Below are positions 49,558 through 62,700 of a stretch of DNA of 64,000 bases, piece by piece. The stretch's first letter is position 1, and every line of letters starts with the position of its first letter. The translations under genes were made by a program, and so were the position numbers. The notes under the pieces were generated by a model. That model ran no database searches and was not told the origin of the DNA. It saw only the letters and a program-made list of their open reading frames with translations. The DNA is from Costus lasius. Lineage: Eukaryota > Streptophyta > Magnoliopsida > Zingiberales > Costaceae. The stretch is from positions 84,305,461 through 84,369,460 of the forward strand of contig CM050447.1 in assembly GCA_027563935.2 (NCBI GenBank), read 5' to 3'.

Positions 49558-51655
49558 TGTTGGTGTATATGCCCTAGGACCTAGTTTTGGTCCATCTTTG
49601 TACTACTTAACTCTGATATTCATATATCTTTCTGGCATTGTCATTATCATTGTTTGTCTACACCTGCGATTGTGTACTTACATGATAATGTCCCTGGAGA
49701 CAGATTGGATCTATGCTCAAATGATTGTCCCCAGTCGATGTACCTGAGTGGATATGGGATAGCTCTGGTACTTGTGAGACTGGTATGTGGGCTGGTTTGG
49801 CACGTGGTGCTAACGCAGACACATGGGTATATCATTGGAGGATATACTGGACCGACCCGCTGTGAGGCTATGACTTGGTGTCATGAGTTATCCTCACAAG
49901 TGACAGGATATGCATTGATCCCTTGACTTGAGGTCATTGACCATTCTATATGGTTAGGGACTTGCTTTGATACAACCTAACACCTCGCCGTAGTTGGGAG
50001 GTCATAACGGTTGTCATTGAGCATGTCACGACCCATATGAGAAGGTCAATGGACAGACATAGGATTTGCCCCTTCCTTAGGGAAGCATGATATCCATGGA
50101 GCTCCTCTATGGTTCTATGACTGAAAGTGTATGGCCATACCCAGGTGAGAACCTGATTTAGTCATAACCATGTGATTGGGTGAAAACAAGTGATGACACA
50201 CTTGTCCAATCGGATATCAGTTCGGCAAAGAGACTGTAATGCATCTGTACCTAGTTGCGATGATGGGGATGTCGATGTCGATATCCATTCCAATGACCTG
50301 GGTAGCAGCGATGCACTGCTACGTGCCACTCACTGCTTGTGATGACCTTTGGTTAGCACTGCCAGCGTTAGAGGAACCTACAGGGTCGCACACCTTGATA
50401 CTCGAGTTTTCATATTGATCGGGTAGCCTTTAGATCGAGTTATTGGATAACTCAGATCTATTTGGGAGATTTCATCAGCGCCAATGGGCCTGATGAGATG
50501 GAAGAAACTTATTGGAGCCAACTTCCGTTTTTGGCATATTGATCAAATTAACCATGGTTAACCTCATTTGACCATGGGTTAAATTGGATTGGATCCAATA
50601 GCTTGGTTAACATGCATAATGGACTTTGGGCTTGGCCCATTGTTTAGTTGGGCTTGCTAATAAGTTGTATTGAAGGGCTATGAGGCTTGAAGGGTATAAT
50701 GGGGATGAATTAATAGGATAGGTGCATATGGAATCCTAGTTGGACTAGGATTTGCGCCTATGCCTTGTTTGGTATCTCCTAAGTGATTAAATCAAATTGG
50801 ATTTGATTAAATCACCCAAGATAATTGATTGGATTGTGTTTGACAATTGTGGGCTAATTATTAACATAATTAGAGTCCTAATTGGATTAGGACTTGCGCC
50901 CAAGCCACATTAGGCAATCCATTATATTGCCTTGACTAGGTCTAGGCGCATAGATGGGATTAATGCCTCATATGGCATAATATGGGCGCATATGGCTGAT
51001 ACTTTCTTTGGCAAGTCTTAGGCGCATATGGGAGTGGAGATTTAATCAGTATATTTGATTAAATAATCTCCTAGAATCATGCCCTAATTGTCAACACTTG
51101 CCTTTCTCCCCTAACCGCCTCTTGCTCCTATAAATAAGCCCTTGCCGCCCCCTCTCTTGGTGATGCTAATTCCTTGGAGGCTAACAGGTTTAGAGGGCGA
51201 TGGCTTGGAGAGCTTAGAGCTCTTCTTCTTCCATCAAGGGCGCAAGCATGCTTCATCTTTCTCCTCTTCCTTTCCTTGGCGCAAAGGGACAAGAAGGCTT
51301 GCGGCGTTCCCTTCTCCTTTCATCTCCTTGGCGCATCACATCTTGGTGGTGGTGCAAGTTGCTTGGAGAACTCTCCTAAGGCATGGATCTTCTTCCCGAG
51401 GCTAGCACCGGGCGAGGAAGTAGAAAACTTGAGGAATCCGTGTGTGCGAGACTGCAGAGGGCGAACACTTGGGCGCCTTCATCGACATCGGCTTCTAAAT
51501 GCTTAAAGGTACTTACTATCACATCGTGTCGACCCCCTCGCAAGAGATCTTCACTGGGTTTTTGGGACTGGCCTGTTTCGGGGACATTCTTCCGCTGCAT
51601 AATATGTATATCTATGACTCTGAAAATTGTAAAATGTCCCTGGGGTTTCCCAACA
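49558..51655 (+). mobile_element. solo LTR, copia Angela/BARE-like family (2098 bp)
   Basis: It begins TGTTGGTGTATATGCCC and ends TTTCCCAACA. TTGGA lies on both sides (49553-49557 and 51656-51660). No primer site, coding region or second LTR is present, so it is a product of LTR-LTR recombination. A TATA box CTATAAATAAG is at 51128-51138, followed by a C/T-rich region, so about 1.6 kb is U3. A related truncated copy lies at 57536-58024. Confidence 0.93.
51128..51138 (+). promoter_or_regulatory. TATA box of the solo LTR
   Basis: CTATAAATAAG, followed by CTTGCCGCCCC, a likely transcription start region of the LTR. Confidence 0.7.
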
Positions 51656-52925
51656 TTGGAAACTTAAGCATGTAGTTGAGATCGTAAGAGAGTGATGGAG
51701 TGAGAACACCTTGGGTCCCCTTGAAGGCAGGGGACCAAGCCCCTTCGCAGTCTTCAATCAGCAGCGTCCAGAGATGGCCTCACAGAGAAGGATTGAGTTA
51801 TGCTCCTGTGTCTCCAGTTTCAGCAACCCAGCAATGATCGTTGGCTTCAAGTTCACTAAGGTTTGCATGAGGGAAATGGTAGATTAGCACTCAGCAGGAT
51901 GATGGAATGAAGGGCCTTCCGGCACACCTTCAAGGGGATAAGGTAGAGGGGCCAAAGGCTCACCCTCAAGAACACAAGGGGCCTTCCAGCTCACCCTTAA
52001 TACAAGCAACAAGGGCCTTCCGGCACTCCTCAGCAAGCATAAGCTAACGCAGGTTTTTTCTCAGAAATTTCAACTTAGTGCAAGTGTCAAAACTACATGT
52101 ACTTAAACCCCTTTCTTCCCAACGTTACAATCTCATGGTGACTATTGGCCTTCTTCGCTGCTAACAGGTTTAGATGTAGCTTGGTTTTTGATTGGTAACG
52201 GAGGTTGGTTCTGATCTGAGTTGGCAAAAGTTCATTGCACATGATGAAAGCTCCTTGTATCCGTTGGCTGGGATTGCTTGCTGATGAATGGTGCTGTCGT
52301 GTTTGGCTGGGATTGCTAGATTTGAGCTGGGCTTGTGGATGGCCGATCATTTGAGTGTTGAGCTGGTTGACTTCCTCGTCTGATGTCAAAGTTGTTGAAG
52401 ATGTTGAATTCTGTGATTGATGTTGAAATGTTTGAAGATGTTTGACGAGGCTGAAGTTGTTGTACGTGCAGGCTTCTAGAATGATGTTGACCTCCTTGAT
52501 ATTGATGTTGACCTCCTTGATTTGGTGATGAACCGGTTTGCAAAGTGGCTTGTGACTGTTGGGAAATAAGGGTGCCATGTAGGTGCATTATAGGTGCAAT
52601 TAAACCTAGGCTATAACAACCTAATACATTAACTACAAAATAAAACAAAGGCTTGAAAGTAAATCCTAGGCTAGGTCCTAAACTACAACAATGATATAAG
52701 AGTTTAAACCACAAAATTGTCCAACAACTAGTCTTACCAACATCAAGACTAGCTTGGACCGCGAGTCAATAGTTTACCAACATTAAGCAGCTGAAAGATG
52801 AAAGCAAAAAAAAACAAGTGTTCATCATAACAAGTTCTGTAAATAAGGTTCTTCAAGTGGTCCTCCCATAGCGGATTGAGGGCTTCTTGATTCTTTTGGA
52901 TCTTCTTGGTAATGCCCCTGCATCA

Positions 52926-53351
52926 AGAAGTTAAGTGCCAATATAAATAGAATCATGAAAATATATGATCATCAAATCATTAGCATGAAGTAGATTGACT
53001 GTCGGATAACAAAAATGTCCGAATTGGTAATGAAACTAATAGTGTAAACTATATATGATCATAAGATCATAATGACCTAAACTGGTTGGTCTATATTATA
53101 CTTAATTTACACTAGCACCAAATCACTAGCCTCATCAGTTCTTGGTTTTCCTTTCAAATGACTACCAAGTGTCATTCCGCACTTAGGCGTAGGTTAACTA
53201 ATATCAACAATCATAAAATTGTCACTTTAATTGACATCAATTCCATATTACTTAATCTATGGGATGTGCCGAACAATAGATCACATTGATACTCAAATAC
53301 TTATTCTTTGTTTATCTTCAATTAACATGTTTTTAACATGTTCAAATACTT
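52926..53351. other. flank between G2 and repeat A2
   Basis: AT-rich sequence with no gene or element recognised. AGAAG at its left end is the candidate target duplication of G2. Confidence 0.45.
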
Positions 53352-55728
53352 CTTCATGTGATTCTCATTGTTTGTTCCACTTCATCTCCACCTTGACCAC
53401 GAGCACACGACAATGGCCTAAGGCAAAAACTATATGTTATTTTGATATATTAATAATGATTCACCTAATTCATGGAAAAAGTGGTTAATATCAAATAGAT
53501 TCTATTGGTAATTACATCATCGATCTACTTGAGATCCTTGTGATAACTCTTATTGTAATGCATGAAAGATGTCGGACTCTTCATAGTTTGTAATAAAATT
53601 ATAGCTAATATTGCTTATTTAAATTTCTCAATCACAGTTCTGTTATGGGTCATTATATCTCAACAAATTGTGAACAAAAAGAGCTAGCTCTTGTTTTTGT
53701 TGAAAGTATTTTACAAGGACAAGTGCATATTCAAATTTAATTAAATTTTATTTATCATTTCTGATCAATTATAGGAAAAATTATACCAACAACAATAATT
53801 ATTTTAAAGAATCAAACAAATGTCATTAAAGAAATTTCAAACCTTATTTCTCTTTCTAGTGTTTTTTTTAAAGGAAAACTTGCTCTCCCCTGAGTTTAAT
53901 CTCTCATGAGAAATGTCATGTGCTTTATAATCTCATACGCTCTTGCTTGATTGATTTGATCTTCAAAAAGTATGTTCCATTCAATGAAATGGCTTCTTCT
54001 TTGCGTGGATCCTTGGAGGTGAAATAAGATTATATTTTTTGTTTTGCTAAACCTATTCCCTAAAATAATTAATCATGTATGGTGTTGACGATAAAATTTT
54101 GTGGGACAGATCCTCCATTTTTTTGCACCATTATGTGGCAATAAGTGTCTCTTATAGCATGAGAAGGGTGGTTGATGTAGAACCAATTTGAAATTACCAA
54201 ACCAATTTCTAGCATTTTATTTTTGTATATGCAACATTGATTCATGTTTGTTTATTTGCTTCCAAAGAGAAGACTGTAGGTAGATATCGATGATGCGTGA
54301 CTAACTGTACTTTATCTTAGCTGATACATGACTAATGGATTTTGTTACCACACTTGTATTGGTTGGCCTAATAATGAGGTCACACAACAATTATATTGAA
54401 TTAGATTTGAAATCATCCTCAAAGAAGCATTGAGACTCAAAACATAGATAGCAACACAATAGCTTCATCTTCGTGGCTCTACTAATGAGCATAGGCATGC
54501 TTCGATGCATGTTGGTTGAATTTTTTTTACTATTGTTAGCTACACACTAGTTGTTTAGAGTATATGAATCTAGTTATTTGTACAAGATACAACATACCTC
54601 TTCTATGGCCTTGGTGTATTTTGTGACATTTAGGTAATCACCAAAAGGATGTTGTTTGATTCATGTGCAAATGATGATAATTATTGAATATTCTGCTATC
54701 ATTTTTATGTTGTTTGATTCATGTGCAAATGATGATCATTATTCAATATTCTACTATCATTTTGTGATGACAGTGCCACATAATAATGATTAGAGAGAAT
54801 TAAGAGATTGTTAGTGTTTATAAGCAATTAAAGAGTTTTTCCCATTTGTATTTAGATTATGCTCGGTAAATATCAATACTTAGAACACCATTGCTGTTGA
54901 CATTGAAAATAAAATATTCAAGTAGATTTAGAACCTTGTTAATAACATAGGGCAACTATAAACTCATGGTGAAACAATTCATTGAAAAAATTGTAGTCTC
55001 GTTAAATTATTACCTGATCTATGAATTATTGGTGGCATCAATGCTAAATTTTTACATAGATATTTGGCAAGATTATGAGTAAATCATAGTCTTTCCCTAG
55101 TATCGACACAACACATAAGCCTATGGGGATATTGCATGTCAATGTTGCATAGGCATTTCATTTGCCTCGGTTTGAGCATAAAGAGATTGCCTTAAAAATT
55201 ACCCCAAATAATGCCCCATTTATTTAGCCAATAGTACTTAAAAATACCCTCTAGTTTTTACATGAGAAGCTATTCTTATTGGATAAGAAATACATGAGAT
55301 CAATTGTCAAATTGAACTTTTAGAGGAGATTCGAAATATCTAAGGAGAGATTCACTTTCTAACCTATCAATACAATAGGATCATGATATTCTAAATTCTT
55401 AGAATCGCAAATAGGGTAGCAAATCTTTTTGCAAATCATGCTAGATATACAATATCCTATTAATTCTTGTTACAAAATTGGCCTCAACACCTAGCCAAAA
55501 TTTTGCATGTGGATGTGAAATAAATGATTTTTTTAGTACAAAAAGAGCGACAACATCAATTAAGATGTTTACCTTGAATGCTATGTGGAATGAGGATTTC
55601 AACCTTATTGTTAAAGCTTTAGAGACTTAAGTTCTTTAGTTGCATGTTTATTTTAGTAAAATGGTTTAACTCCTTGTATTCTCCTTGCCTTGTACGATAT
55701 ACATCATCTGGTTAATTATTCATTTATA
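53352..55728. repeat. unidentified repeat A, copy A2
   Basis: Second copy of repeat A, same orientation as A1, with roughly one difference in 20-30 bases by eye. It lacks a piece of A1 near 24890-24975 (between TTTAATCTCTCAT and GAGAAATGTCATG). It has the same internal 56-bp direct repeat (about 54663 and 54720). Confidence 0.75.
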
Positions 55729-56067
55729 ATAATCTTCATACTTACCTTGTGGCATGTATACCTCATCTCTTTCATTTGCCCCACGAGTAGTGATTAAAAG
55801 ACATATCTTCAAATCTATCAAGAACAGAAAGATTATCCAACACCAATCAATCAAAATATTTTTTTTTCATAATGGAAAATAATATAAAACACAAGCAAAT
55901 AAAAAAAAATTTCAGAAATCACAGTTTTGTCACAACTTGTGAATATCCAAAACCCGCAAAAACAGAAAACAAAGTTAGATCTAAAACAAATAAAACTTAG
56001 TCTAGTAGTGCTAACAACTATTTTGATATGAACAAAACTAAGGCCCCCGGTAATGGCGCCAAAAACT
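55729..56067 (-). mobile_element. leader and primer site of an Athila-like gypsy remnant
   Basis: The minus strand at 56061-56045 reads TGGCGCCATTACCGGGG, close to the TGGCGCCGTTGCCGGGG primer site (tRNA-Asp type) of Athila/Tat elements. About 200-300 bp of leader-like sequence follows to the left and then ends. No gag of this copy remains. Confidence 0.65.
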
Positions 56068-56694
56068 TGTTGTGTCCGCAAGTGCACACGTACTCGAAAT
56101 AATAAAAGATATTGAACCCATAGAGACCTATGCGTTAAGATCAAATAATTGTATTCTCACTAGCTAAGCAATCAATTATACTGGAAGTAAATGATAGAAA
56201 GAACACGAAATTAGAGAGATAAACTGGGACTAGGGTTTCATCCACCTTAATTTCAATGATTATATATGAATAAAAGGTCCTCAGTCTAATTTTATCATTA
56301 TAAAGATATAATTTACTTCATAAAGGGATTATCTCACTTTCGTGCAGACAATCATACAAGGGACCGATCCTCGCTTTCGCGCAAGATCTATCCCATGCTG
56401 AAAATAAGTAAATCATCAATCAAATAACTCAAGAATCACTTTCGTTCATCCGAATTCTAAGTTGATCATCTCTAGTGGAAACTCAAGGATCACTTTCGTG
56501 CATCCGAATCTCAACACAGGTTCTACTTAAGGTTCTCCAACATTCCGATACTCAATTTCTTGCAATACCTCCTACGTTTATCACAGTAACTCAATCCTAG
56601 ATTCAAATTATCAACATGGCAATTATACTTCTAAAATCGAGAAATAAGAACTAACCTAATTTCTTATGATGAGTTCCTAATATTCAATTTTACA
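56068..56694 (-). repeat. 5' LTR of the Athila-like remnant
   Basis: On the minus strand from TGTAAAATTGAATATTAGG (56694) to GACACAACA (56068), next to the primer site. A shorter, related stretch lies at about 57112-57430. It is inserted into, or joined to, a gag fragment at 56695. Confidence 0.6.
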
Positions 56695-57112
56695 ATGAGC
56701 TCACTAAGTGATTGACCATCCCTCTGTGCAAAGCTTGTGATTTGGTTCCTCAACTGGATCATCTTACTGGGAGGAAAGTACTTAAGCAAGAAAGCATTTG
56801 ACAATTGCTCCCAAGTAGTGAATGTCCCAGTTGGGTGTGAACGTAGCCAAGCTTTTGCTCTGTCCCTGAGAGAAAAAGGAAACAGTCTCAATCTGAGAGC
56901 ATCATCAGATACACCATTAACTTTCATGGTATCACAAAATTCAAGAAAAAGAGATAAGTGTTGGCTTGGATCTTCCAGAAGAGATCCTCCCAACTGGTTC
57001 TGTTAGATCATTGACAGGAACACTAGTTTAATCTCAAAGTTGTTTGCATCAATTGCAGGCCTAGTAATGCTGGAACGAATTCCTTGTGTATTTGGGGCTG
57101 CATAGTCAATTT
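56695..57112 (-). pseudogene. gag fragment of Athila/Tat-like gypsy element
   Basis: Reading left from 57110: DYAAPNTQGIRSS, AIDANNFEIK, a TAA at 57003-57005 (MI*QNQLGG), then HLSLFLEFCDT, VNGVSDDALRLRLFPFSL, AWLRSHPTGTFTTWEQL and FLLKYFPPSK. This is the retrotransposon gag core of Athila-like elements. It is cut at the left by the LTR at 56694, and its right end is fused directly to LTR-like sequence, so the start codon, leader and primer site are deleted. Non-functional. Confidence 0.8.
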
Positions 57113-57535
57113 ACAAAGAACGATCCTTACTCTCGTGCAAGATCTATTAAATGTTTAATAAAAGTAAACTTTGATCAAAGAGATTAAGAATCACTCTCGT
57201 GCATTCCACCTTAATGTCAATTTCTCAAGCAAAACTAAGCACTTTCGCACATTAGTTTCACATCTTTTACTTAAGGTTTTCTAACAATTCAACATCTATC
57301 TCTAGCATGTTTTCATGTCTAAAACAATAATAATTTCTAATTCAAAACATCAATAAGAGTTAAACTTCTAAAATCTAAAGATAAGAACAAAACTAATCTC
57401 TTACGATGAGTTCCTATTGTAAATTTTAGGGTTGCAAGTTTCGTGATATCATCTTCTTAGTCCATAACACAAAACTCTAAGACATGTTAATGCATGATAC
57501 TAGAAATGATTAAAGGCATAAATCACTTAAGTAAA
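57113..57535 (-). repeat. truncated Athila-like LTR fragment
   Basis: 57113-57430 is similar to 56350-56680 (for example CGATCCT-ACTCTCGTGCAAGATCTAT and GATGAGTTCCTA). The part that should contain the LTR end and primer site is missing, and gag follows at once. 57430-57535 is AT-rich with nothing further recognised. Confidence 0.55.
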
Positions 57536-58024
57536 TGTTGGTGCATATGCCCTAAAGACCAATGTATGGACATGGTCAGGCATTGTTTGAATGTACTTTG
57601 ATAGAACTATTACTCTTTATATAGGCATGGTCGTTATTATGCAGACTTCTCTACCTGCGTTGATGTATTGAGTTGCATAAATAATGTCCCAGGAGTTTGG
57701 ATTGGATCCATTCTCATAAGCTATCCCCAGACAAGGTACCTTAGCAGATATGGGACAGCTTTGGTACATGTGAGACTGGTGTATGGGCTGGTTAGGTGCG
57801 GGGCACAGTAACGCAGACATACAGGTGCATTGGATGCACTGGAGTGATCCACCGTGAGGATTGACTTGTCTAGTCAACAAGTTAATCTCACATGCAAGAT
57901 GTTTGCATTGATCCTTAGACTTGAGGTATTCATGTCTAGATTTGATGATGGGTGTGCTTTAATACAGTCTTACGTCTCTCCGTAATTGGGAGATCAAAAC
58001 GACTGTCATTGGGCATGTCATAAG
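57536..58024 (+). repeat. LTR fragment of the solo-LTR family
   Basis: It begins TGTTGGTGCATATGCCCTAAAG and is collinear with 49558-50030. It is interrupted by copia copy 3 after GGGCATGTCATAAG, where the solo LTR continues CATGTCACGACCC. ATAAG (58020-58024) is the expected target duplication of copy 3. The rest of this LTR would be beyond the window. Confidence 0.85.
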
Positions 58025-59723
58025 TGAAGGAACCCCTAATCATAAGGGGGCAAAACCCTAAGCATGGCGCTAATGTAAAATATGCAAGCGGAAGCAAGGG
58101 TTCAAGATCATTTGCATGCCATATGTTCAACTCTAATCGATTGAATAGATTGAGATAAAAATCATACCAACGCCATATGCTTGGAAGTCGGCTTGGATAA
58201 AGAGAACAAAGTAGATCTCCTCCACAAGTTCACACACAAGGTGAAGATGCTTACTCCTTGCGGTCTCTTGTGCTAGCAAGACACCCAAGCCTTCAAGTGT
58301 CGAATGGAAGGGGATGATGAACCTCTTGGCCGAGAGCTCCTCTCGCTCAACCTCTCCTTCTCTTCGTCAATCACCACCCAACCAAAGTCGAATGCGTTGA
58401 AGAGAAGAGAGCAAACGCATATGCGTTTTTGGCATTGAAGTGAGTGAAACCGGCCCTTGATGACTTTCCATAAATGGAAGCTCATCAAGTCCATGCGCTC
58501 AACTCAACCCAAACGCATTTTAGGATTGAACCATGCGTTCACCATTGTGAACCGGTTCAAGCCAAAATGTCAAATCGGCTTTGGTTCAACAAACCAAACC
58601 GAAATAGCTCTAGCCACTTGGTCTAGACCAAATTGAACCCCCAAGGCTCATGATCTAACCATTCATCATCTGATGCCCTTGATCTCTCCGATCTAGCATC
58701 ACCTCTCTCGATCGAAGCTTACCGATCTCAAGTCCTAATCAATCAAACATGATCAGACCAGATCTCACTTACAATCAGAGATTAAATCCCTTTAATCTGA
58801 ACTCAAAGAATCCAGTCCATACGATCTGACTCAAGTAAGCCATATCACCAAATTGTGCGACCCTGAGGGTTTCCTCTAAATGTCGGTAACGATAACTTAC
58901 GTTATCACGATCAGTGAGGGGTATCTAGCAACACATCACTGTCTCCCGATATAAAGGAAAGAGTCTTCCAAGACTACTCCCAAACCATAGCACAAGTGTG
59001 ACTCAATTCACAAGGCATACATGTGTCCTTTGCCACTGGATGTTCTTATTGGACAAGCGGGTCAAGCTTGTAACTCCAATACGATGAGCATGATTAGATC
59101 AGATGCACATAGTCATCTGGGTATGGCCATACACTATCTCAATCATCTCATATAGGGGGGCCCTTAGAACACCACACTCCTTAAACAAGGAGACGGCAAT
59201 CCTATGTCTATCACTAGTGCCCTAACCTGATTCAAGCTCACCATCCAAGATAGTCTATAATCATTATATTTCAAATGATATTGAACTACCTCAAGACAAT
59301 GACAATCATCATTTAGAAACACAAGTGATCTCAAGTCAGAGGACATGTGCCACTTGCTGCTTACAAGGATCATTCACATTGTGACAAGCAATGGAATATC
59401 CCAGTAGGGTCTGTCCAGTACATCCAATGTACCCATGAGTCTACATCTTATTCCATGCTCGAAGCATCCTATAAGATTAGCACTTATATTAGTCTCAATC
59501 ATATCAAGGCTGTCTCATGTTCACCAAGATATCTCGACTAAGGACATATAGCCTGTTAGCCTAGCTGAACAGCTTTGAGACATTATTCAGAAGTACACTT
59601 ATTACAGCAGATAAGGTAACAACCTGAATAACAACCATGCCTTTTATAAACATAAGAGTTTATTACATGATACTTATACAATCCCAAGGCCTCAAACATT
59701 AGCCTTAAGGGCATACCCCAACA
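58025..59723 (-). repeat. 3' LTR of copia copy 3 (1699 bp)
   Basis: On the minus strand TGTTGGGGTATGCCC (59723) to TAGGGGTTCCTTCA (58025). A TATA-like TCCATTTATGGA palindrome near 58467-58478 replaces the GCTATTTTTAGC type of copies 1 and 2. Confidence 0.93.
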
Positions 59724-59743
59724 ATCTCCCACTTGCACTTAAT

Positions 59744-62700
59744 CTAATGGTTGAGAAATCTCAAACCCATATTATTACAGTGCTTCTCATGCTTCTGCTG
59801 CGCCAGAGGCTTGGTAAGCGGGTCTGCCAGATTGTCATCTGTATGAACCTTGCATATTTTGATCTCGCCACGATCAATGATCTCCCGGATCAAGTGAAAC
59901 CGTCTCTGTATGTGCTTGGACTTCTGGTGCGACCGTGGTTCCTTTGCTTGTGCTATAGCACCAGTGTTATCACAGAAGATAACCAAAGGATCTGCACTCG
60001 AAGGAACGACACCAAGTTCTCTCACGAACTTACGAATCCACACTGCCTCCTTGGATGCTTCCGAGGCTGCAACATACTCGGCTTCTGTTGTGGAATCAGC
60101 AACAGTTGACTGTTTGAAGCTCTTCCACACCACTGCTCCACCATTCAAGCTAAAAACATAGCCTGATTGCGATCGGAAATCATCCTGGTCCGACTGGAAC
60201 GAAGCATCAGTATATCCCTCTATACTGAGTTCTTCCTGACCACCATATATCAAGAACATATCTTTGGTCCTCCGCAGATATTTCAAGATGTTCTTGACTG
60301 CAATCCAGTGCGCCAATCCTGGATTACTTTGGAATCGACTGGTCACGCTTAACCCGTAAGCGACGTCTGGGCGAGTACACAACATCGCATACATAATGGA
60401 CCCAATAGCCGAAGCATAAGGCGTATTGTCCATTTCATCTTTCTCAGTCTGTGTTTGTGGACACTGACTCTTCGAAAGATTCAGACCATGTCTGACTGGA
60501 AGATATCCACGTTTAGAATTCTCTAAATGGAATCTCTCCAGGACTTTATCGATGTAAGTACTCTGGCACAGCCCGAGAAGCCTCTTAGATCTATCCCGGT
60601 AGATCTTGACACCTAATACATAGGCTGCTTCTCCTAGATCTTTCATCTGGAAACATTTTCCTAACCATGCCTTAACAGCATGCAGTTCAGGAATATCATT
60701 TCCAATGATTAAGATATCATCGACGTAGAGGATTAGGAATGTAATCACGCTCCCACTAAACCTCTTATATACACACGGGTCATCTTTGTTCTTGATGAAA
60801 CCAAACTCAGAGATTGATTCATCAAAACGAATATTCCAGCTTCTTGATGCTTGTTTAAGTCCATAAATGGACTTCTTTAACTTGCATATTTTATGACGAT
60901 CTGCTGGATTAGTGAAACCTTCCGGTTGTGTCATATACACATCCTCATCCAGATTTCCATTAAGGAAAGCTGTCTTCACATCCATTTGCCAGATCTCATA
61001 GTCGTAATATGCTGCTATCGCGAAAAGAATCCGAATAGACTTAAACATGGCTACAGGAGAGAAAGTTTCATCATAATCTATCCCGTAGATTTGTTTGAAA
61101 CCTTTCGCAACTAGCCTGCCTTTATAGGTAACCACGTTACCGTCCATGTCAATCTTCTTCTTGAAGATCCATTTACAGCCTATAGGGATTACTCCCGGAG
61201 GCGGATCAACCAAATCCCAGACTTGGTTATCTGACATGGAGTCCATCTCGGCTCGCATAGCTTCAAGCCATCTAGCTGACTCCGGTCCACTGACCGCATC
61301 CGCATAAGTTAGGGGTTCATCATTATCAATGATGTAGACTCCGTCATAGCGCTCAGGCTGTCGACGGATCCTACCCGATCTTCGCGGTTCCCGTGATATC
61401 TGAGCCTCAGGTTGTTCAGTAACCTGATCTACCAGCTCAGGCACATCCAACTCTGCTTGACTACTTTGTCCTTCCTCTGAATTCTCATCCAGCTTTATTT
61501 CTCTCCCACTGGCCTCTTGCAGAAGAAACTCCTTCTCAAGAAATATGGCCGTCCGAGCAACAAAAACCTTGTTCTCTTTGGGATCGTAGAAATAATAACC
61601 CTTAGTTTCCTTAGGGTAACCGACAAAGATACATTTCTCAGATCTGCTCTCCAGTTTCCCAGAGGCGAGCTTTTTGACATAAGCCTCGCAACCCCAGATC
61701 CTGATAAATGTCAAGCTAGGCTGTTTTCCATACCATAACTCATATGGCGTCTTTAAAACTGCCTTGGATGGCACTCGGTTTAGTACCTTTGCAGCTGTTT
61801 CCAGTGCAAAACCCCAAAAGGAATATGGAAGAGTGGCCTGACTCATCATAGAACGAACCATGTCTAGTAACGTTCTATTTCTCCTCTCGGACACACCATT
61901 CCATTGCGGTGTTCCTGGCGGAGTGAGCTGTGAGATAATCCCACACTCCTTCAGATAGTCAGTAAATGCATGACTCAGGTATTCACCACCTCGATCGGAA
62001 TGAAGTGCCTTGATATTTCGGCCTAGCTGATTTTGTACTTCATTTTTGAACTCTTTGAACTTGTCAAAAGATTCACTTTTATGTCTCATTAAATAGACAT
62101 ACCCATACCTACTGAAATCATCAGTAAAGGTAATGAAGTACTGATAGCCACCTCTGGCATGTTTACTAAAAGGCCCACACACATCACTGTGTATAAGGTC
62201 AAGTAAACCCGAAGCCCTTTGACCTTTGTGAGGAAAAGGAGACTTCGTCATTTTACCCATCAAACAAGCTTTGCATGTATCAATCTCCTCATAGGAGAAT
62301 GATCCCAGCAGTCCATGTTCATGCAACCGCTAAATGCGCTTCTCGTTTATATGGCCTAAACGACTATGCCATAACAAGGTGCTGTCATCAGCATACTTGG
62401 CTTTCTTATTATCAATGTTTTGTATAGAATTTTCCATGTCCAACATGTATAACCCATTGTTAATTGAACCAGTTGCATACACAATATTATCACGAGATAA
62501 AACACACTTTGAAATATTGCATTCAAAGGCAAATCCTTTCCTGACAAGAGCAGGAATAGAGATAATATTCTTGGTAATACTCGGTACAAAATAACAATTG
62601 TTCAATTCTAATACAACGCCAGATGGTAAAGAAATGAAATAGTCTCCTACAGCAACAGCAGCAACCCGTGCCCCGTTTCCAACTCGTAGGTCTACCTCAT

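Larger units (their letters stand above)
28104..52925 (-). mobile_element. Ty3/gypsy element G2 (chromovirus-like), nested and decayed
   Basis: A single minus-strand element can be traced through three later insertions: 5' LTR 49460-52925 (holding a solo LTR), primer site 49444-49455, gag 48776-48350, [copia copy 2], gag to pol 39254-35552, then 3' LTR 35551-34755, [gag-only element], and 28418-28104. The 3' LTR stops at 28104, about 260 bp short of the 5' LTR, so the left end is deleted and no target duplication can be checked. AGAAG (52926-52930) would be the right-hand one. Integrase lacks its core. Confidence 0.88.
49460..52925 (-). repeat. 5' LTR of G2 (about 1.36 kb plus nested solo LTR)
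   Basis: On the minus strand it starts TGATGCAGGGGCATTACC at 52925 and ends CATCCTACA at 49460. It is interrupted by 49558-51655 plus one 5-bp duplication. Its stretch 52122-52135 is the empty site for the gag-only element. Confidence 0.88.

Noticed and set aside
52093..52714. Overlapping minus-strand ORFs with Gln/Ser-rich products, also at 34695-35274
   Set aside because: They lie within the G2 LTR, contain short repeats such as HQYQGGQH, and are not conserved as one frame between the two LTRs.
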